The notes: generated by a model from the sequence alone, not told the origin. A stretch of 64,000 nt of DNA from AG-12 sp027339635 (GCA_027339635.1 DAHWNZ010000009.1:1-64000), one strand, 5' to 3'; positions 16,780 through 26,547 are shown, counted from the stretch's first letter. Numbers and translations: made by a program.

Positions 16780-17821
16780 AGAGCTCCCCCATCACCTCCA
16801 GGGACGTCTCTCCAACTTCCTCCGGTGGATCGATCCCCAAGTGGCGATACGCCCCCAGGGTTGCGACCCTCCCACGAGGGGTGCGCTTCAGCATCCCCAG
16901 CTGGATGAGATACGGCTCCACAACCTCCTCCAAGGTGTGGGGCTCCTCAGCAAGAGCGGCCCCCAGCGTGCTGAGTCCAACCGGCCCGCCCTGGAACTGG
17001 TCGCAGATCAGGGAGAGAAGCCGGCGATCGGCGGTCCCGAGCCCGATCTCATCCACCTCCAACAGGTTCAGGGCGTCCCTGGCGATTCCCTCGGAGATCC
17101 GCCCATCGCCCTTGACCATGCAGTAGTCCCTGACCCTGCGCAACAGCCGGTTGGCAACCCGTGGGGTTCCACGGGATCGTGAAGAGATAAGGTCCAACGA
17201 CCCTTGGTCAAGTTCGACGTCCAGCAACCGAGCCGATCTGGCGACGATCGTCCGCAACTCATCCGGATGGTAGAACTCGAGGCGGAAGGTGGCCCCGAAG
17301 CGGTCCCGCAACGGCGCCGACAGCATCCCCTCCCTGGTCGTCGCTCCGATGACGGTGAAGCGCTGGAGCGCCAACCTTATGGTCTGGGCCCCGGCTCCCT
17401 TGCCCGAGACGAAGTCGAAGGCAAACTCCTCCATGGCGGGGTAGAGGCTCTCCTCCACCGCTCGCTGCAGCCGGTGCACCTCGTCGATGAACAGGATGTC
17501 GCCGTCGGAGAGGCTGGTCAGCAAACTGGCGAGAGCCCCCTGAAACTCGATCGCAGGGCCGCTGGTGACGCGCAGGTTGACGCCCATCTCCAAGGCGACG
17601 ATGTTGGCCAAGGTCGTCTTGCCAAGCCCGGGGGGCCCGCAGAGCAGCAGATGTTCCACCGGCTCCTGGCGCATGCGGGCCGCCTGCATGAGGATCTCCA
17701 GCTGATCCTTCACCTGGGCCTGGCCCACGAACTCTCCAAGCCGCCGCGGCCGCAGCTGACGGTCCAGCTCGGGCTCATCGCGAGCAGCCCGTGGCAGCAG
17801 GACCTCCTCCGAGTCGATCAA
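16763..17821 (-). CDS. ruvB: Holliday junction branch migration helicase RuvB
   Basis: The 352-residue AAA+ ATPase has LRPRRLGEFVGQ, Walker A GPPGLGKTT, Walker B FIDEVHRL and the sensor segment GATTREGMLSAPLRDRF. The C-terminal winged helix contains GGPVGLSTL and GMLKRTPRGRV. RuvB drives branch migration with RuvA. It overlaps ruvA by four bases. Confidence 0.98.
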   Translation of the reverse strand: MIDSEEVLLPRAARDEPELDRQLRPRRLGEFVGQAQVKDQLEILMQAARMRQEPVEHLLLCGPPGLGKTTLANIVALEMGVNLRVTSGPAIEFQGALASLLTSLSDGDILFIDEVHRLQRAVEESLYPAMEEFAFDFVSGKGAGAQTIRLALQRFTVIGATTREGMLSAPLRDRFGATFRLEFYHPDELRTIVARSARLLDVELDQGSLDLISSRSRGTPRVANRLLRRVRDYCMVKGDGRISEGIARDALNLLEVDEIGLGTADRRLLSLICDQFQGGPVGLSTLGAALAEEPHTLEEVVEPYLIQLGMLKRTPRGRVATLGAYRHLGIDPPEEVGETSLEVMGELFGGVE

Positions 17822-18447
17822 ACCCTGGCCCCTCCCGCGGAACGTCCGAGCCGCCGAAGGGCGTCCCTGACCACCGCCTCGACCGTCCGCTCCGGGGCCT
17901 GTTCAGGGTCGGCCTCCCCCACCGATTCGGCCACGGCCCGCCTGGCTTCGCCCTGGCCGAAGCCCAGAGCCACCAGCGCCTCGACCCCGCGCTCCGCCAC
18001 GGCTCCAGCGGGCGCGGGAGCTGAACGCGGCGTCGCTCCCGCCAGTGGCTCCAGCTTGCCCTTCAACTCCAAGACGATCCGGCGCGCGGTCTTGGGCCCG
18101 ATCCCGGGTGCGGCTGCCAGCAGGTCGAAGTCCTCGTTGGTGATGGCCTCCACCAGTGCCCTCCATTCCGACCGCGACAGTATCGCCAGTGCGGCCTTGG
18201 GGCCGATCCGCTCCACTGCCAGCAGGTGCCGGAACAAGGCCAGCTCCTCCAAGGAGAGGAATCCGTACAAGGAGATGTCGTCCTCGCGCACGGTGGTGTG
18301 GACCTGCAGCAGGACCTCATCCCGTTCCGCCTGCAGCATGGCCAGATTGCGCTGGTGGACATGGACTTGGTAGCCGACGCCGAGCACCTCCACGACCACG
18401 GAGTCCTCCTCGACGCGGGTCACCCTGCCCTTTAGGGAGGCGATCAA
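17818..18447 (-). CDS. ruvA: Holliday junction branch migration protein RuvA
   Basis: The 209-residue protein has the N-terminal OB fold (MIASLKGRV), two helix-hairpin-helix motifs (IGPKAALAIL and PGIGPKTARRI) and the C-terminal RuvB-binding domain after an Ala/Pro linker. It tetramerises on four-way junctions and recruits RuvB. It is coupled to ruvC and ruvB by four-base overlaps. Confidence 0.97.
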   Translation of the reverse strand: MIASLKGRVTRVEEDSVVVEVLGVGYQVHVHQRNLAMLQAERDEVLLQVHTTVREDDISLYGFLSLEELALFRHLLAVERIGPKAALAILSRSEWRALVEAITNEDFDLLAAAPGIGPKTARRIVLELKGKLEPLAGATPRSAPAPAGAVAERGVEALVALGFGQGEARRAVAESVGEADPEQAPERTVEAVVRDALRRLGRSAGGARV

Positions 18448-18944
18448 GCCCGGGCCCCGGCGACCGCCTGGCGCAGGCTGGCGGCGTGCTGGTGGCAGAT
18501 GCCCACGGCGCAGGCGTCGGTCAGGTCGTCCGGGCCCTGGGGCACCGCGGTGCCGAGGATCATCCGAACCATTCTCGCGATCTGGCGTTTGTCAGCGGAG
18601 CCGCTGCCGGTGACCGCCTGCTTCACCTCCGCCGGTGTGTACTCCGCGAGTGGCACTCCGGCCTTGGCGACCGCACATACCAAGACCCCGCGCGCCTGAC
18701 TCACGGCCATGGCCGTGGATGTGTTGCGACTGAAGAACAACCGCTCCATGGAGACGGCGGTGGGGGACCGGGCCGCCAGCAGCTCACCCATCCTGTCCCA
18801 AAGCTGGACCAATCTCGCCCCCTGCTCTGCGCCGGCCGGTGTGCGCCAGTACCCCGCCTCGGTCAGGCGCAGCCGTCCCCGGTCGCCTTCGACCAGTGCC
18901 CAGCCGGTGAGCGCGAGGCCGGGGTCCACCCCCAAGACGAGCAA
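18444..18944 (-). CDS. ruvC: Crossover junction endodeoxyribonuclease RuvC
   Basis: The 166-residue protein has the four acidic active-site positions of RuvC: Asp in GVDPGLALTG, Glu in MERLFFSRN, and the two Asp residues in DDLTDACAVG. It cuts Holliday junctions held by RuvAB. The order yebC-ruvC-ruvA-ruvB is typical. Confidence 0.97.
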   Translation of the reverse strand: MLVLGVDPGLALTGWALVEGDRGRLRLTEAGYWRTPAGAEQGARLVQLWDRMGELLAARSPTAVSMERLFFSRNTSTAMAVSQARGVLVCAVAKAGVPLAEYTPAEVKQAVTGSGSADKRQIARMVRMILGTAVPQGPDDLTDACAVGICHQHAASLRQAVAGARA

Positions 18945-18982
18945 GCCTAACCCCCTTCAGAGTCCAAGTCGCGGTCCGGCCG

Positions 18983-19729
18983 TCAGACCTCTGCCAACAC
19001 CTCGTCAGGCAGCACCGCGTTGCAGTGCACCTCCCTGACGTCGTCATGCTCCTCAAGCGCCTCCAGAAGTCTCACCACCGCGGACGCATGCTTCTCGTCG
19101 ACCTCAACCTGATTGGTGGGGACCATGGTCACGTCCGCGCGTTCGACGTCATAGCCGGCATCGATCAGCCCCTGCCGCAACCCCTCGAGCCGCTCCGGGG
19201 CGACATAGACCTCCACCCCTGTCTCCTCCACCTGAACATCGTCCGCACCGAGCTCTATCGCCTCCAGGGCCAGCGCCTCGGCGTCCTTGCCGGCCGGGTT
19301 GATCATGATGAGGCCGGTGCGGTTGAACATCCAACCGACCGAGTTGGCCTCCCCCAGGCTACCGCCCGAACGAGCGAACAGATTGCGAATGCCAGCGACC
19401 GTGCGGTTGCGATTGTCAGTCAGGGCGTCGACCAGGATCGCGACGCCACCCGGGCCGTAGCCCTCATAGCGGATCTCCTCGATCGCGGCTCCCTGGAGCT
19501 CGCCCGTGCCCCGTTTGATCGCCCGCTCGATGTTGTCGGCGGGCATGTTGACCTCGCGCGCCTTCTGAATGGCGAGGCGGAGCCGGAAGTTGCCATTGGG
19601 GTCGGCCCCCCCGCCCTCCCTGGCCGCCACCGTGATCTCGCTGGCGACCTTGGTGAAGGTCTGCCCCTTGCGCGCGTCGACAACCGCCTTCTTGTGCTTT
19701 ATCCCCGCCCACTTGGAGTGCCCAGACAC
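18983..19729 (-). CDS. yebC: YebC/PmpR family protein (transcription/translation regulator)
   Basis: The 248-residue protein begins MSGHSKWAGIKHKK and contains GGPNG-like ADPNGNFRLR and the YEGYGPGGVAILV motif of the YebC family. YebC-type proteins act as DNA-binding regulators in some bacteria and help translation through proline stretches in others. GTG start with GGAGG seven bases upstream. It heads the ruvCAB cluster. An AT-rich AATATATGTT lies in its upstream gap. Confidence 0.95.
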   Translation of the reverse strand: MSGHSKWAGIKHKKAVVDARKGQTFTKVASEITVAAREGGGADPNGNFRLRLAIQKAREVNMPADNIERAIKRGTGELQGAAIEEIRYEGYGPGGVAILVDALTDNRNRTVAGIRNLFARSGGSLGEANSVGWMFNRTGLIMINPAGKDAEALALEAIELGADDVQVEETGVEVYVAPERLEGLRQGLIDAGYDVERADVTMVPTNQVEVDEKHASAVVRLLEALEEHDDVREVHCNAVLPDEVLAEV

Positions 19730-19862
19730 CGTCTACCTCCGCTTCCAAAATGCCGGTGGGAGATGCCCATCTGCTAAGAACATATATTCCCACCTAGTCT
19801 AGCGCCGCCGCCAAGAGCGTAGCACCAGCGCTCCCGGGTCCCAGGCGTGGGTATGGTCCCGC

Positions 19863-21065
19863 TCAGGACGCCCGCAGCCGCTTCATCCGCCTCGGTCCGA
19901 CGCGGATCACGGCTCCGTCGGATACGGCCACCGGGTCCTGCCAGCCCGAAACTCGGACCCCGTCAAGGCGCACTCCACCCTGGGTGACAAGCCGCGCTGC
20001 CTCACTTCGCGAGGTGGCAAGCCCTGCCTTGAGCAGCAGGTCGCGCACATCCTGGGGCCCCTCCCCAACCGCCACCTCCTCCATCTCCGCGGGGAGCTGA
20101 TGGTCTCGAAATATCCGGTCGAACTCAAGCGAGGCCGCGCGGGCCGCCGCCTTCCCGTGGAACTGAGCCACGACCGTCTCAGCCATTTCGGCCTTGAGCG
20201 CCCTCGGGTGTATCGTCCCATCCTGAAGTCCCTGGCGAACTCGGGCCAGCTCCTCCTTGGTGACGTCGGTGAGCAGCTCAAGGTAGGGCAGCACGAGCCT
20301 GTCTGGCAGCGACATCAGCTGGCCGAACTGCTGCCCCGGAGGGTCCGCCACGGCCACCGCGTTGCCCAGCGACTTGCTCATCTTCCGCTCCCCGTCCAGT
20401 CCGACCAGCAGCGGCACAGTGATGATGTCCTGGGCGGGCTGGTTGTAGGCGACCTGGACCTCCCTCCCACACAGGAGGTTGAACAGCTGATCTGTCCCGC
20501 CCAGCTCCACATCCGCCCGGACCGCCACCGAGTCGTACCCCTGGAGTAGGGGGTAGAAGAGCTCGTGCACCCCTATGGGCTGCTCGGCTCGCATGCGCTG
20601 CTCGAAGTCGGCCCGCTGCAGCAGCTGGGCCACGGTGGCGGTCCGGGCCAGGGATAGCATCCGGTCGAGGGAGAACGAGTCAAACCACTCGCTCTGGTGC
20701 CTGACCTCGACCCTGCTACTGTCGACAACCTTGAAGAGCTGGTCCAGATACGTCTTGGCATTGCTCTCCACCTGCTCCTGGCCCAGCTGAGGGCGGGTGT
20801 CAGAGCGACCGGTGGGGTCTCCGATCCGGGCTGTGTAGTCGCCGATGACCAGGACCGGCAGGTGGCCCATTCTCTGCCAGCGCCGCAGCAGCCGCATCGG
20901 CACCGTGTGTCCCAGGTGAATGTCGGGCGCACTGGGATCCACGCCGAACTTGATCCGCAGCGGACTGCCGGTGTTCAGGCGTGCCTCCAGCCGCACCCGA
21001 TTCACGCAGTCAACCACCCCCAGCAGAAGCTCCGAGGCGGCGGTGGGAGATTCGACTTCGCTCAT
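19863..21065 (-). CDS. tyrS: Tyrosyl-tRNA synthetase
   Basis: The 400-residue class I synthetase has HLGH for the HIGH motif (DPSAPDIHLGHTVPM), GGTDQLFNLL and KMSKS in GERKMSKSLGN. A C-terminal S4 RNA-binding domain covers about 340-400. The length and GYTARIGDPTGRS-like segment fit the TyrZ-type branch. No T-box or long leader precedes it: only 48 bases separate it from the oxidoreductase gene. Confidence 0.97.
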   Translation of the reverse strand: MSEVESPTAASELLLGVVDCVNRVRLEARLNTGSPLRIKFGVDPSAPDIHLGHTVPMRLLRRWQRMGHLPVLVIGDYTARIGDPTGRSDTRPQLGQEQVESNAKTYLDQLFKVVDSSRVEVRHQSEWFDSFSLDRMLSLARTATVAQLLQRADFEQRMRAEQPIGVHELFYPLLQGYDSVAVRADVELGGTDQLFNLLCGREVQVAYNQPAQDIITVPLLVGLDGERKMSKSLGNAVAVADPPGQQFGQLMSLPDRLVLPYLELLTDVTKEELARVRQGLQDGTIHPRALKAEMAETVVAQFHGKAAARAASLEFDRIFRDHQLPAEMEEVAVGEGPQDVRDLLLKAGLATSRSEAARLVTQGGVRLDGVRVSGWQDPVAVSDGAVIRVGPRRMKRLRAS

Positions 21066-21113
21066 CTTGGCTGAGAGCGTATCGCACCATGGCTCCTGCC
21101 CGGTCCGAAGCTC

Positions 21114-23990
21114 CTATGCGGTGGTCTGGCCGTCCTCGCGACCGCCGACCCGGTAGGCGGACCGAGTGGGCTTGACCGGGCGCATGAGGAACTCGGGCCT
21201 GCGCTGGCCCTGTGGCCCAAGCCGGGGCTTGGCCAGTGCTAGCCACTCCCGGTACACCTGACGGCTCCTCTGCGTGTCCACGAAGACATCCCCATATTGG
21301 TCTCCGGGCCTGGCCCTCTCGAGGCGGACCTTCTGCAACCAGCAGTGCATCCCCGACCAGGGGTCAGGTTGCACGGGAAAGGCCAGATTCTGATGCACGC
21401 CCGGGTCATCCCACCAGATGCGCTGGCTGTCCGGGTCGGACGACCTGAACGGGGCTATGCCACCGCGGTAGCGCAAGAGCCATCCGCTCTTGCTCGGCCT
21501 CAAGAGCTCCACCGGCCCCGACACCCACCTGCTGCCCTCGCCGTCGTGGAGGCGCCACCGGCCCATGTGGTGGGAGAGGGCGCAGACGCCGGGCCGGATC
21601 GCCTCCGTGGCCCAGACCCGACAGACGAAGTGCCCGATCGCAGTCGAGATCCGCACCATGTCGCCGGTCTTCACCTGGTGCCTCTCGGCGTCGAGGGAGT
21701 TCAGCCACAGAGGATGGCTGTTGGAGATCTCGTTGAGGTACTTGGCGTTGCCGGAGCGGGTGTGGATCAGAGTCGGCAAGCGGAATGTCGGCACCAGCAC
21801 CAGCTCCCCAGCCCGCTCATCGATCCGGCGCCGGGACACGTGCGACTCGATGTAGCCCGGGACCGCCTGAGTGCCGAACCCAAAGTCCTTCATCGCGGTC
21901 GAGTAGATCTCCAGCTTGCGGGACGGGGTGAGCCAACCCTGGGTCACCGAGCCGTCGTCATGGACCACCCCCAGGGACCCCGCCTCGCCGACCAGCGGGG
22001 CCGCCTCGCTGTCGCTGACCGGCCGCCGCAAAACCCCCATCTCATCCGGGGCGAACCCCACCCGCTCGGAATCCTCGATCCGCCGCTCGTCGAGGCGATA
22101 CTGCTCAGTCGCCAGCTCGACCGCTCCGTATTTGCGCATGTAGGCAAGCGGGGTCAGCCCCTCCCGGGCCGCCTTCTCGGGCAGGCCCGGGACCTCGTTC
22201 TCGAAGACCCAGCGGTAGTAGTCGTCGACCGTGATCTTCTCGCCTTCTCGGTAGGGGGACTCGAAGTACCTGCGGATCCCCAGCGCCCCGTCCGGATCGA
22301 TGCGCCAGGAGAGCTCGAACCAGAACTCGTTCTCCTCCCACACCTCTCCGGGGTTGGCGTCCCTGGAGTCGTTGACGGCATCTCCCCGCCGTTCCATGGC
22401 GACCCTTCGCACCGGCTGCCGAAACGACAGCCACCTCCCGGCGTGGGTCTCGTAGGACTGGGTGTCGTGGCGCTCCGCGGAATGGCCCATGGGCAGGACG
22501 TAGTCCGCGAACTGGGCCGTCTCCGACCAGGTGGGGGTGAGGGCCACATGGCATCCGACCAGGCTCTCGTCGGTCAGCGCCTCCATCCAGCTGAATCCGT
22601 CCGGGTTGGTCCAGACCGGGTTGTACACCCGGCTGAAGTAGACCTCCAGACGGCCCCGGCCGTCCTTCAGCAGGTGTGGCAGCAGGAAGGACATCTCGTT
22701 GGTGGAGACCGGGTACTCCCGAGGCCAGGTCAGCTCGTTCCACTCCTGGACCGGGGGAGGCATATTGGGTCCGTGGGGTATGAACTTGTCCCATCCGTTG
22801 GGGCTAGTCCCTCCCTTGGTGCCGACGGAGCCGGTCAACACCAGCACCAGCCAGAGGCAGCGCGCCACCTGCCAGCCGCCGTAGTTGCCGGCGCAGGCGG
22901 AGCGCCACACATGGGCGGCCAGGCGGTGTTCGCAGTTGGCGACCAGCTCCGCCAGCCGTTCCACCTCCTCGACCGGGATCTGCGCCTCCTCGGCCGCAAA
23001 CTCGAACGTGAAGCTGGAGTAGTCGGCCTCTAGGGCTTCCAAGAAAGCCTCGAACGTCGCTGGCAGATCCGGGTGGAGCTCCTTCAGGTAGGTCTCCCAG
23101 TTGAGCCACCGGCGCATGAAGGCGCGGTCCACCCGGCCCGTGCGCAATAGGTAAGAGGCCACGGCCAGCAGGATCGCGGCTTCGCTGCCCGGCCAAGGCG
23201 ACATCCACAAGTCGGCCTTGGCGGCGGTGTTGGACAGTCTCGGATCGATCACGGCCAGCCTGGCGCCCGCCTGGCGAGCCTCCATGATCCGCTGCGCGTG
23301 AGGATTGAAGTAGTGGCCGGTCTCCAGGTGGCTGGAGAGCAGCAGGATCACCTTGGCATTGGCGTAGTCCGGCGAGGGACGGTCGTATCCGGCCCAGAGA
23401 GTCATACCGAGCCGAGCGCCTGCGGAGCAGATGTTGGTGTGGCTGTTGTGCCCGTCGACCCCCCAGGCCATCAGGAAGCGCTCCGCAAACCCATCCTCTC
23501 CCGGGCGGCCCACGTGGTACATCACCTCCCGCCGGCGGTCCTCCACAATGGCCCGGCGTATCCGCTGCGCGATGTCGTCCAGGGCGTCATCCCAGGACAC
23601 CTGCTCCCACTGCCCACCCCCGCGCGGCCCCACCCTGCGCTGGGGATGCAGGATCCGCTCCGGGTCATCCAGCTGGTTCACGGTGGCGGGGCCCTTGGCG
23701 CAGTTCCTCCCCCGCGACCCGGGGTGCGCGGGATTCCCCTCCAGCTTCCTGATCGATAGGTCCTCCTGGTCCACATAGGCCAGCAGGCCACACCCGCTCT
23801 CGCAGTTGAAGCAGGTGGTCGGGACCAGCGTGTAGTGGTGCTCGACCCGCCGGGGATGGGCCCTGGCGTCAAGCTCCATGTGATCGTCCCAGGTGTCGGG
23901 GGGCGGGAAGTTGCTCAGATGCTCATGGCTGCGCTGCCCGGGGAGGTCGACCCTGCCGCTCGGGGCTTCCAAGTTGCTGTTAGAGGTCAT
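21114..23990 (-). CDS. Molybdopterin oxidoreductase catalytic subunit, candidate sulfite dehydrogenase (SoeA-like)
   Basis: The 958-residue protein belongs to the DMSO-reductase/complex iron-sulfur molybdoenzyme family. Cys60, Cys63, Cys67 and Cys97 (CxxCxxxC...C) bind the first 4Fe-4S cluster. Cys188 in TNICSAG is the likely molybdenum ligand. The C-terminus is the cofactor-binding domain. No Tat signal precedes the first Cys, so the enzyme should face the cytoplasm. The ATG at 23990 follows GGAGGG; the frame is open further upstream, but that part is compositionally poor and overlaps the neighbour. Gene context with persulfide dioxygenase and sulfide:quinone oxidoreductase suggests sulfite oxidation. 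Polysulfide, thiosulfate or arsenic chemistry remains possible. Confidence 0.9.
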   Translation of the reverse strand: MTSNSNLEAPSGRVDLPGQRSHEHLSNFPPPDTWDDHMELDARAHPRRVEHHYTLVPTTCFNCESGCGLLAYVDQEDLSIRKLEGNPAHPGSRGRNCAKGPATVNQLDDPERILHPQRRVGPRGGGQWEQVSWDDALDDIAQRIRRAIVEDRRREVMYHVGRPGEDGFAERFLMAWGVDGHNSHTNICSAGARLGMTLWAGYDRPSPDYANAKVILLLSSHLETGHYFNPHAQRIMEARQAGARLAVIDPRLSNTAAKADLWMSPWPGSEAAILLAVASYLLRTGRVDRAFMRRWLNWETYLKELHPDLPATFEAFLEALEADYSSFTFEFAAEEAQIPVEEVERLAELVANCEHRLAAHVWRSACAGNYGGWQVARCLWLVLVLTGSVGTKGGTSPNGWDKFIPHGPNMPPPVQEWNELTWPREYPVSTNEMSFLLPHLLKDGRGRLEVYFSRVYNPVWTNPDGFSWMEALTDESLVGCHVALTPTWSETAQFADYVLPMGHSAERHDTQSYETHAGRWLSFRQPVRRVAMERRGDAVNDSRDANPGEVWEENEFWFELSWRIDPDGALGIRRYFESPYREGEKITVDDYYRWVFENEVPGLPEKAAREGLTPLAYMRKYGAVELATEQYRLDERRIEDSERVGFAPDEMGVLRRPVSDSEAAPLVGEAGSLGVVHDDGSVTQGWLTPSRKLEIYSTAMKDFGFGTQAVPGYIESHVSRRRIDERAGELVLVPTFRLPTLIHTRSGNAKYLNEISNSHPLWLNSLDAERHQVKTGDMVRISTAIGHFVCRVWATEAIRPGVCALSHHMGRWRLHDGEGSRWVSGPVELLRPSKSGWLLRYRGGIAPFRSSDPDSQRIWWDDPGVHQNLAFPVQPDPWSGMHCWLQKVRLERARPGDQYGDVFVDTQRSRQVYREWLALAKPRLGPQGQRRPEFLMRPVKPTRSAYRVGGREDGQTTA

Positions 23991-24004
23991 GCACCCTCCA
24001 GTAC

Positions 24005-25549
24005 CTATGAGAGCGGAACATCCTGCCCGGCTCTGACGAAAGCTGTCTCGTAGGCGATCAGGCCGGGCTGGACGAGTAGGCCTGCCAGAGCCGCCAGCCC
24101 GGCAACCGCCCCCGGCAGAGCGCCGCTCGCCAGGGCTATCACCAGGATCGGGACGGCGACCGCGCCCAGCCAGAACTCCCTGGCATACGGGCCGAGGATC
24201 ATCAGCTTGGCGGCCACCGCCGCCTGGCGGCTGGGGTGGTGGCCCACATGCTCCAGGGTCAAGAGCAACAGGTGTACGGCCGCCGAGACCACAAGGACAA
24301 CCAGAAGGAACCTCACCTCGCGGCTCGCCTGCGAGGCCAGAAGCCCAACCAGGAGCAGCGCCCCGGACCCGGCCAGCAGGGCCTGATCGAGCAGATGCCA
24401 GAAGAAGATCGGCGATTGCCACAGGTCGCGACCCTCAGCCTGATTGAACAGCAGGGCGGAGTAGCCGGCCGTCACCACGGCCAGGGGAAGGGCCACCCAG
24501 CGCAGGATCCCAAAGGCGAGCCCCGCCCCGGATGCTCCGAGGACCCCAAGCGACGAGAGGACGCCCATCAGGAGCCATATTCCACAGAAGCCCGAATAGA
24601 CGGTGAACGCCAAAGTGCCCCAGACCAGCCAGGATGTCGGGTTCGCCTTCAAGAAGATGTAGAGGAACCGCTCCGGCCGCTTCAGATCCCACAAGAGGAG
24701 CACTCCGGTCACCACGGAGAAGAAGAGCGCCAGGGCCGGAGCGGCCAGGAGGATCTCCGGGCCCCGCATCCCGTTCGCCACCAGGGCCAGGGCGGCGACC
24801 ATCAAAGCGCCGGCGGCGACTGACTTGGTCCAGAGGTAGCCAGATACCCGCCAGCCCCAGGGCCTCGCGTGCGCCGTGTTCAAGGTGGTCCTGGCGGCCT
24901 CTGCCGGCCGCTGGTCCTGACTCGCGGCGAAGGCCCGCCGCGAGGCGTCTGGGGTCGAGTAGATGTAGGTGTCCGCGACCGGCGCCTCCAGGGGATCCAG
25001 CGCCACCCGGTCGGCTCCCAGGTAGAAGACGTTGGGGTGGGTGTTCTGCTCGGGAGACCTGACCGTGGTCGGCCTCTCCGCGATCAAACGGCTGATCCCG
25101 CTCTTGGGATCGTCGAGGTCGCCCACCCAGATGGAGTGCGTTGGGCAGACCACCACGCAGGCCGGCTCCATCCCCTGGTCCACCCGATGGGCGCAGAAGT
25201 TGCACTTGGCCGCCGTGTGGGTGTCCTCATCGATGTAGATGGCGTCGTAGGGACAGGCCTGCAGGCAGCTCTTGCATCCAATGCAGCGGTCACTGTCGAA
25301 GTCCACGACGCCGTCCGGGCGCTTGAAGAGGGCTTGGGTCGGGCATATGCGCACGCAGGGGGCGTCCGTGCAGTGGTTGCAGCGCATCACCGAGAACTCC
25401 CGGCGGGTCGCGGGGAAGGCGCCCTTCTCGACGTACTTCACCCAGGTCCGGAACTGCCCCACCGGCACCTGGTGCTCGGTCTTGCAGGCCACCGTGCAGG
25501 CATGGCAGCCGATGCAGGTGCCCTGGTCTATCGCAAACCCGTATCTCAT
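24005..25549 (-). CDS. Fused 4Fe-4S ferredoxin / NrfD-type membrane subunit (SoeB-SoeC-like)
   Basis: The 514-residue protein joins two subunits that are usually separate. Residues 1-140 hold 16 Cys in four 4Fe-4S motifs (12-22, 57-69, 89-99 and 116-135). Residues from about 230 onward form an NrfD/PsrC-like membrane domain with about eight helices for quinone exchange. No signal peptide is present, consistent with a cytoplasmic iron-sulfur domain. It lies 14 bases upstream of the molybdoenzyme gene and should carry electrons from it to the quinone pool. The ATG has AAGGGA upstream. Confidence 0.9.
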   Translation of the reverse strand: MRYGFAIDQGTCIGCHACTVACKTEHQVPVGQFRTWVKYVEKGAFPATRREFSVMRCNHCTDAPCVRICPTQALFKRPDGVVDFDSDRCIGCKSCLQACPYDAIYIDEDTHTAAKCNFCAHRVDQGMEPACVVVCPTHSIWVGDLDDPKSGISRLIAERPTTVRSPEQNTHPNVFYLGADRVALDPLEAPVADTYIYSTPDASRRAFAASQDQRPAEAARTTLNTAHARPWGWRVSGYLWTKSVAAGALMVAALALVANGMRGPEILLAAPALALFFSVVTGVLLLWDLKRPERFLYIFLKANPTSWLVWGTLAFTVYSGFCGIWLLMGVLSSLGVLGASGAGLAFGILRWVALPLAVVTAGYSALLFNQAEGRDLWQSPIFFWHLLDQALLAGSGALLLVGLLASQASREVRFLLVVLVVSAAVHLLLLTLEHVGHHPSRQAAVAAKLMILGPYAREFWLGAVAVPILVIALASGALPGAVAGLAALAGLLVQPGLIAYETAFVRAGQDVPLS

Positions 25550-25570
25550 AAGTCCCTTCGCATTTGACCG

Positions 25571-25580
25571 GTTGTCCGGA
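25571..25580. promoter_or_regulatory. Candidate operator copy upstream of the FeS-NrfD gene
   Basis: On the strand of the downstream gene this reads TCCGGACAAC, 22-31 bases before the ATG. A TAAACT box overlaps its 5' edge. The same 10-mer occurs in the same gene-relative orientation upstream of the divergent persulfide dioxygenase. The adjacent GntR protein is the obvious candidate binder. Confidence 0.45.
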
Positions 25581-25641
25581 GTTTAGCGGCTATGGGCATC
25601 CTCCGCCCGGATCGTTCCTGGAGATGTCCCCCCGGTCCCTT

Positions 25642-26547
25642 TCAGTCCCTTCCCGGGCTCCTCAAGGCGGACCCTCGAGCCTCAACGGTCAGCCCCGCCT
25701 GCCCAAGCCAGTCCACGGCGAAGCTGTAGCGGTCGGCACGAATCAGGGTGCTGCGCCACTCGACCGGGGCCAGACTGGCGTATCCGATACGTTCGATGTG
25801 GAAGGCTCCGGTCCCCGCCCTGAGTTGCAATAGGCCTCTCTCCGCGGCGGTCGGCACCACCGCCCGGATCTCCTCCCGGCCGCTGTCCGGGCGGGTGCCA
25901 CAGAGTGCCGCCATCTCGTCATAGAGCGCGGAGTGGGAGAAGTCGGCCCGCAGCAAGGGCCAGCCGATCCCGGCAGGCACCCACGCCCTGTCCAGGGCCA
26001 GGGGGTCGGAGTCTGCAAGGCGCAGCCTCTCCAGATAGATCAGAGGGGCCCTGGGGGGCAGCCCGAGATAGGTCGCCACCAGCGGATTGGTGACCTGTTC
26101 CAGGGCGCGCACCCTGCTGCGCTGCTGGGCCCCCTGGGACTCCACAAAGCGGAACAGACTGTAGAGAGCCCCCAGAGGCTGGTGGAACTGCGGTTCCACA
26201 ACCCGGGAGCCGCGTCCCCGGCGGGAGTCCACAAGCCCGTCCGCCCGCAGGCGGCGCAGCGCCTCCCGCACGGTGTGCCGGCTCACCTGATAGGACAGGG
26301 CCAGGTCCAGCTCGGTGGGAAAGCTGGAGGCGAACTCCTGGCGCTCTATCCTGCGCCGGAGGTCGGCCGTCAGCTGAGCCCACAGCGGCAGCGGATGACC
26401 TCGGTCCAGGCGCCGGGCGTCCTCCGGGCTGGGAGCCGGAAGGCCGTTCACGCCCGGGGTCCAGATGGGATCACGGTCCGCATTGTCCCAATGTCCCGAC
26501 CAATCGACAAGCGCCTCACCCCTTTGCGCCGCGCCGCAACCGTCCAC
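25642..26547 (-). CDS. GntR family regulator with UTRA ligand domain
   Basis: The 301-residue frame has a winged helix-turn-helix (about 70-120) with the GntR signature FPTELDLALSYQVSRHTVREAL. A UTRA ligand-binding domain occupies about 140-290. UTRA proteins sense small metabolites and usually repress nearby genes. The first 45 residues lack family similarity, and a GTG at 26451 is an alternative start; no strong ribosome site marks either. It lies between the divergent halves of the sulfur island, so a role in sensing sulfide, persulfide or sulfite is inferred. Confidence 0.9.
   Translation of the reverse strand: MDGCGAAQRGEALVDWSGHWDNADRDPIWTPGVNGLPAPSPEDARRLDRGHPLPLWAQLTADLRRRIERQEFASSFPTELDLALSYQVSRHTVREALRRLRADGLVDSRRGRGSRVVEPQFHQPLGALYSLFRFVESQGAQQRSRVRALEQVTNPLVATYLGLPPRAPLIYLERLRLADSDPLALDRAWVPAGIGWPLLRADFSHSALYDEMAALCGTRPDSGREEIRAVVPTAAERGLLQLRAGTGAFHIERIGYASLAPVEWRSTLIRADRYSFAVDWLGQAGLTVEARGSALRSPGRD

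Noticed and set aside
23991..24422. Upstream extension of the molybdoenzyme frame to 24422
   Set aside because: The 144 extra residues are Gly/Pro/Arg-rich, overlap the FeS-NrfD gene on the same strand in another frame, and have no ribosome site. ATG 23990 has GGAGGG upstream.
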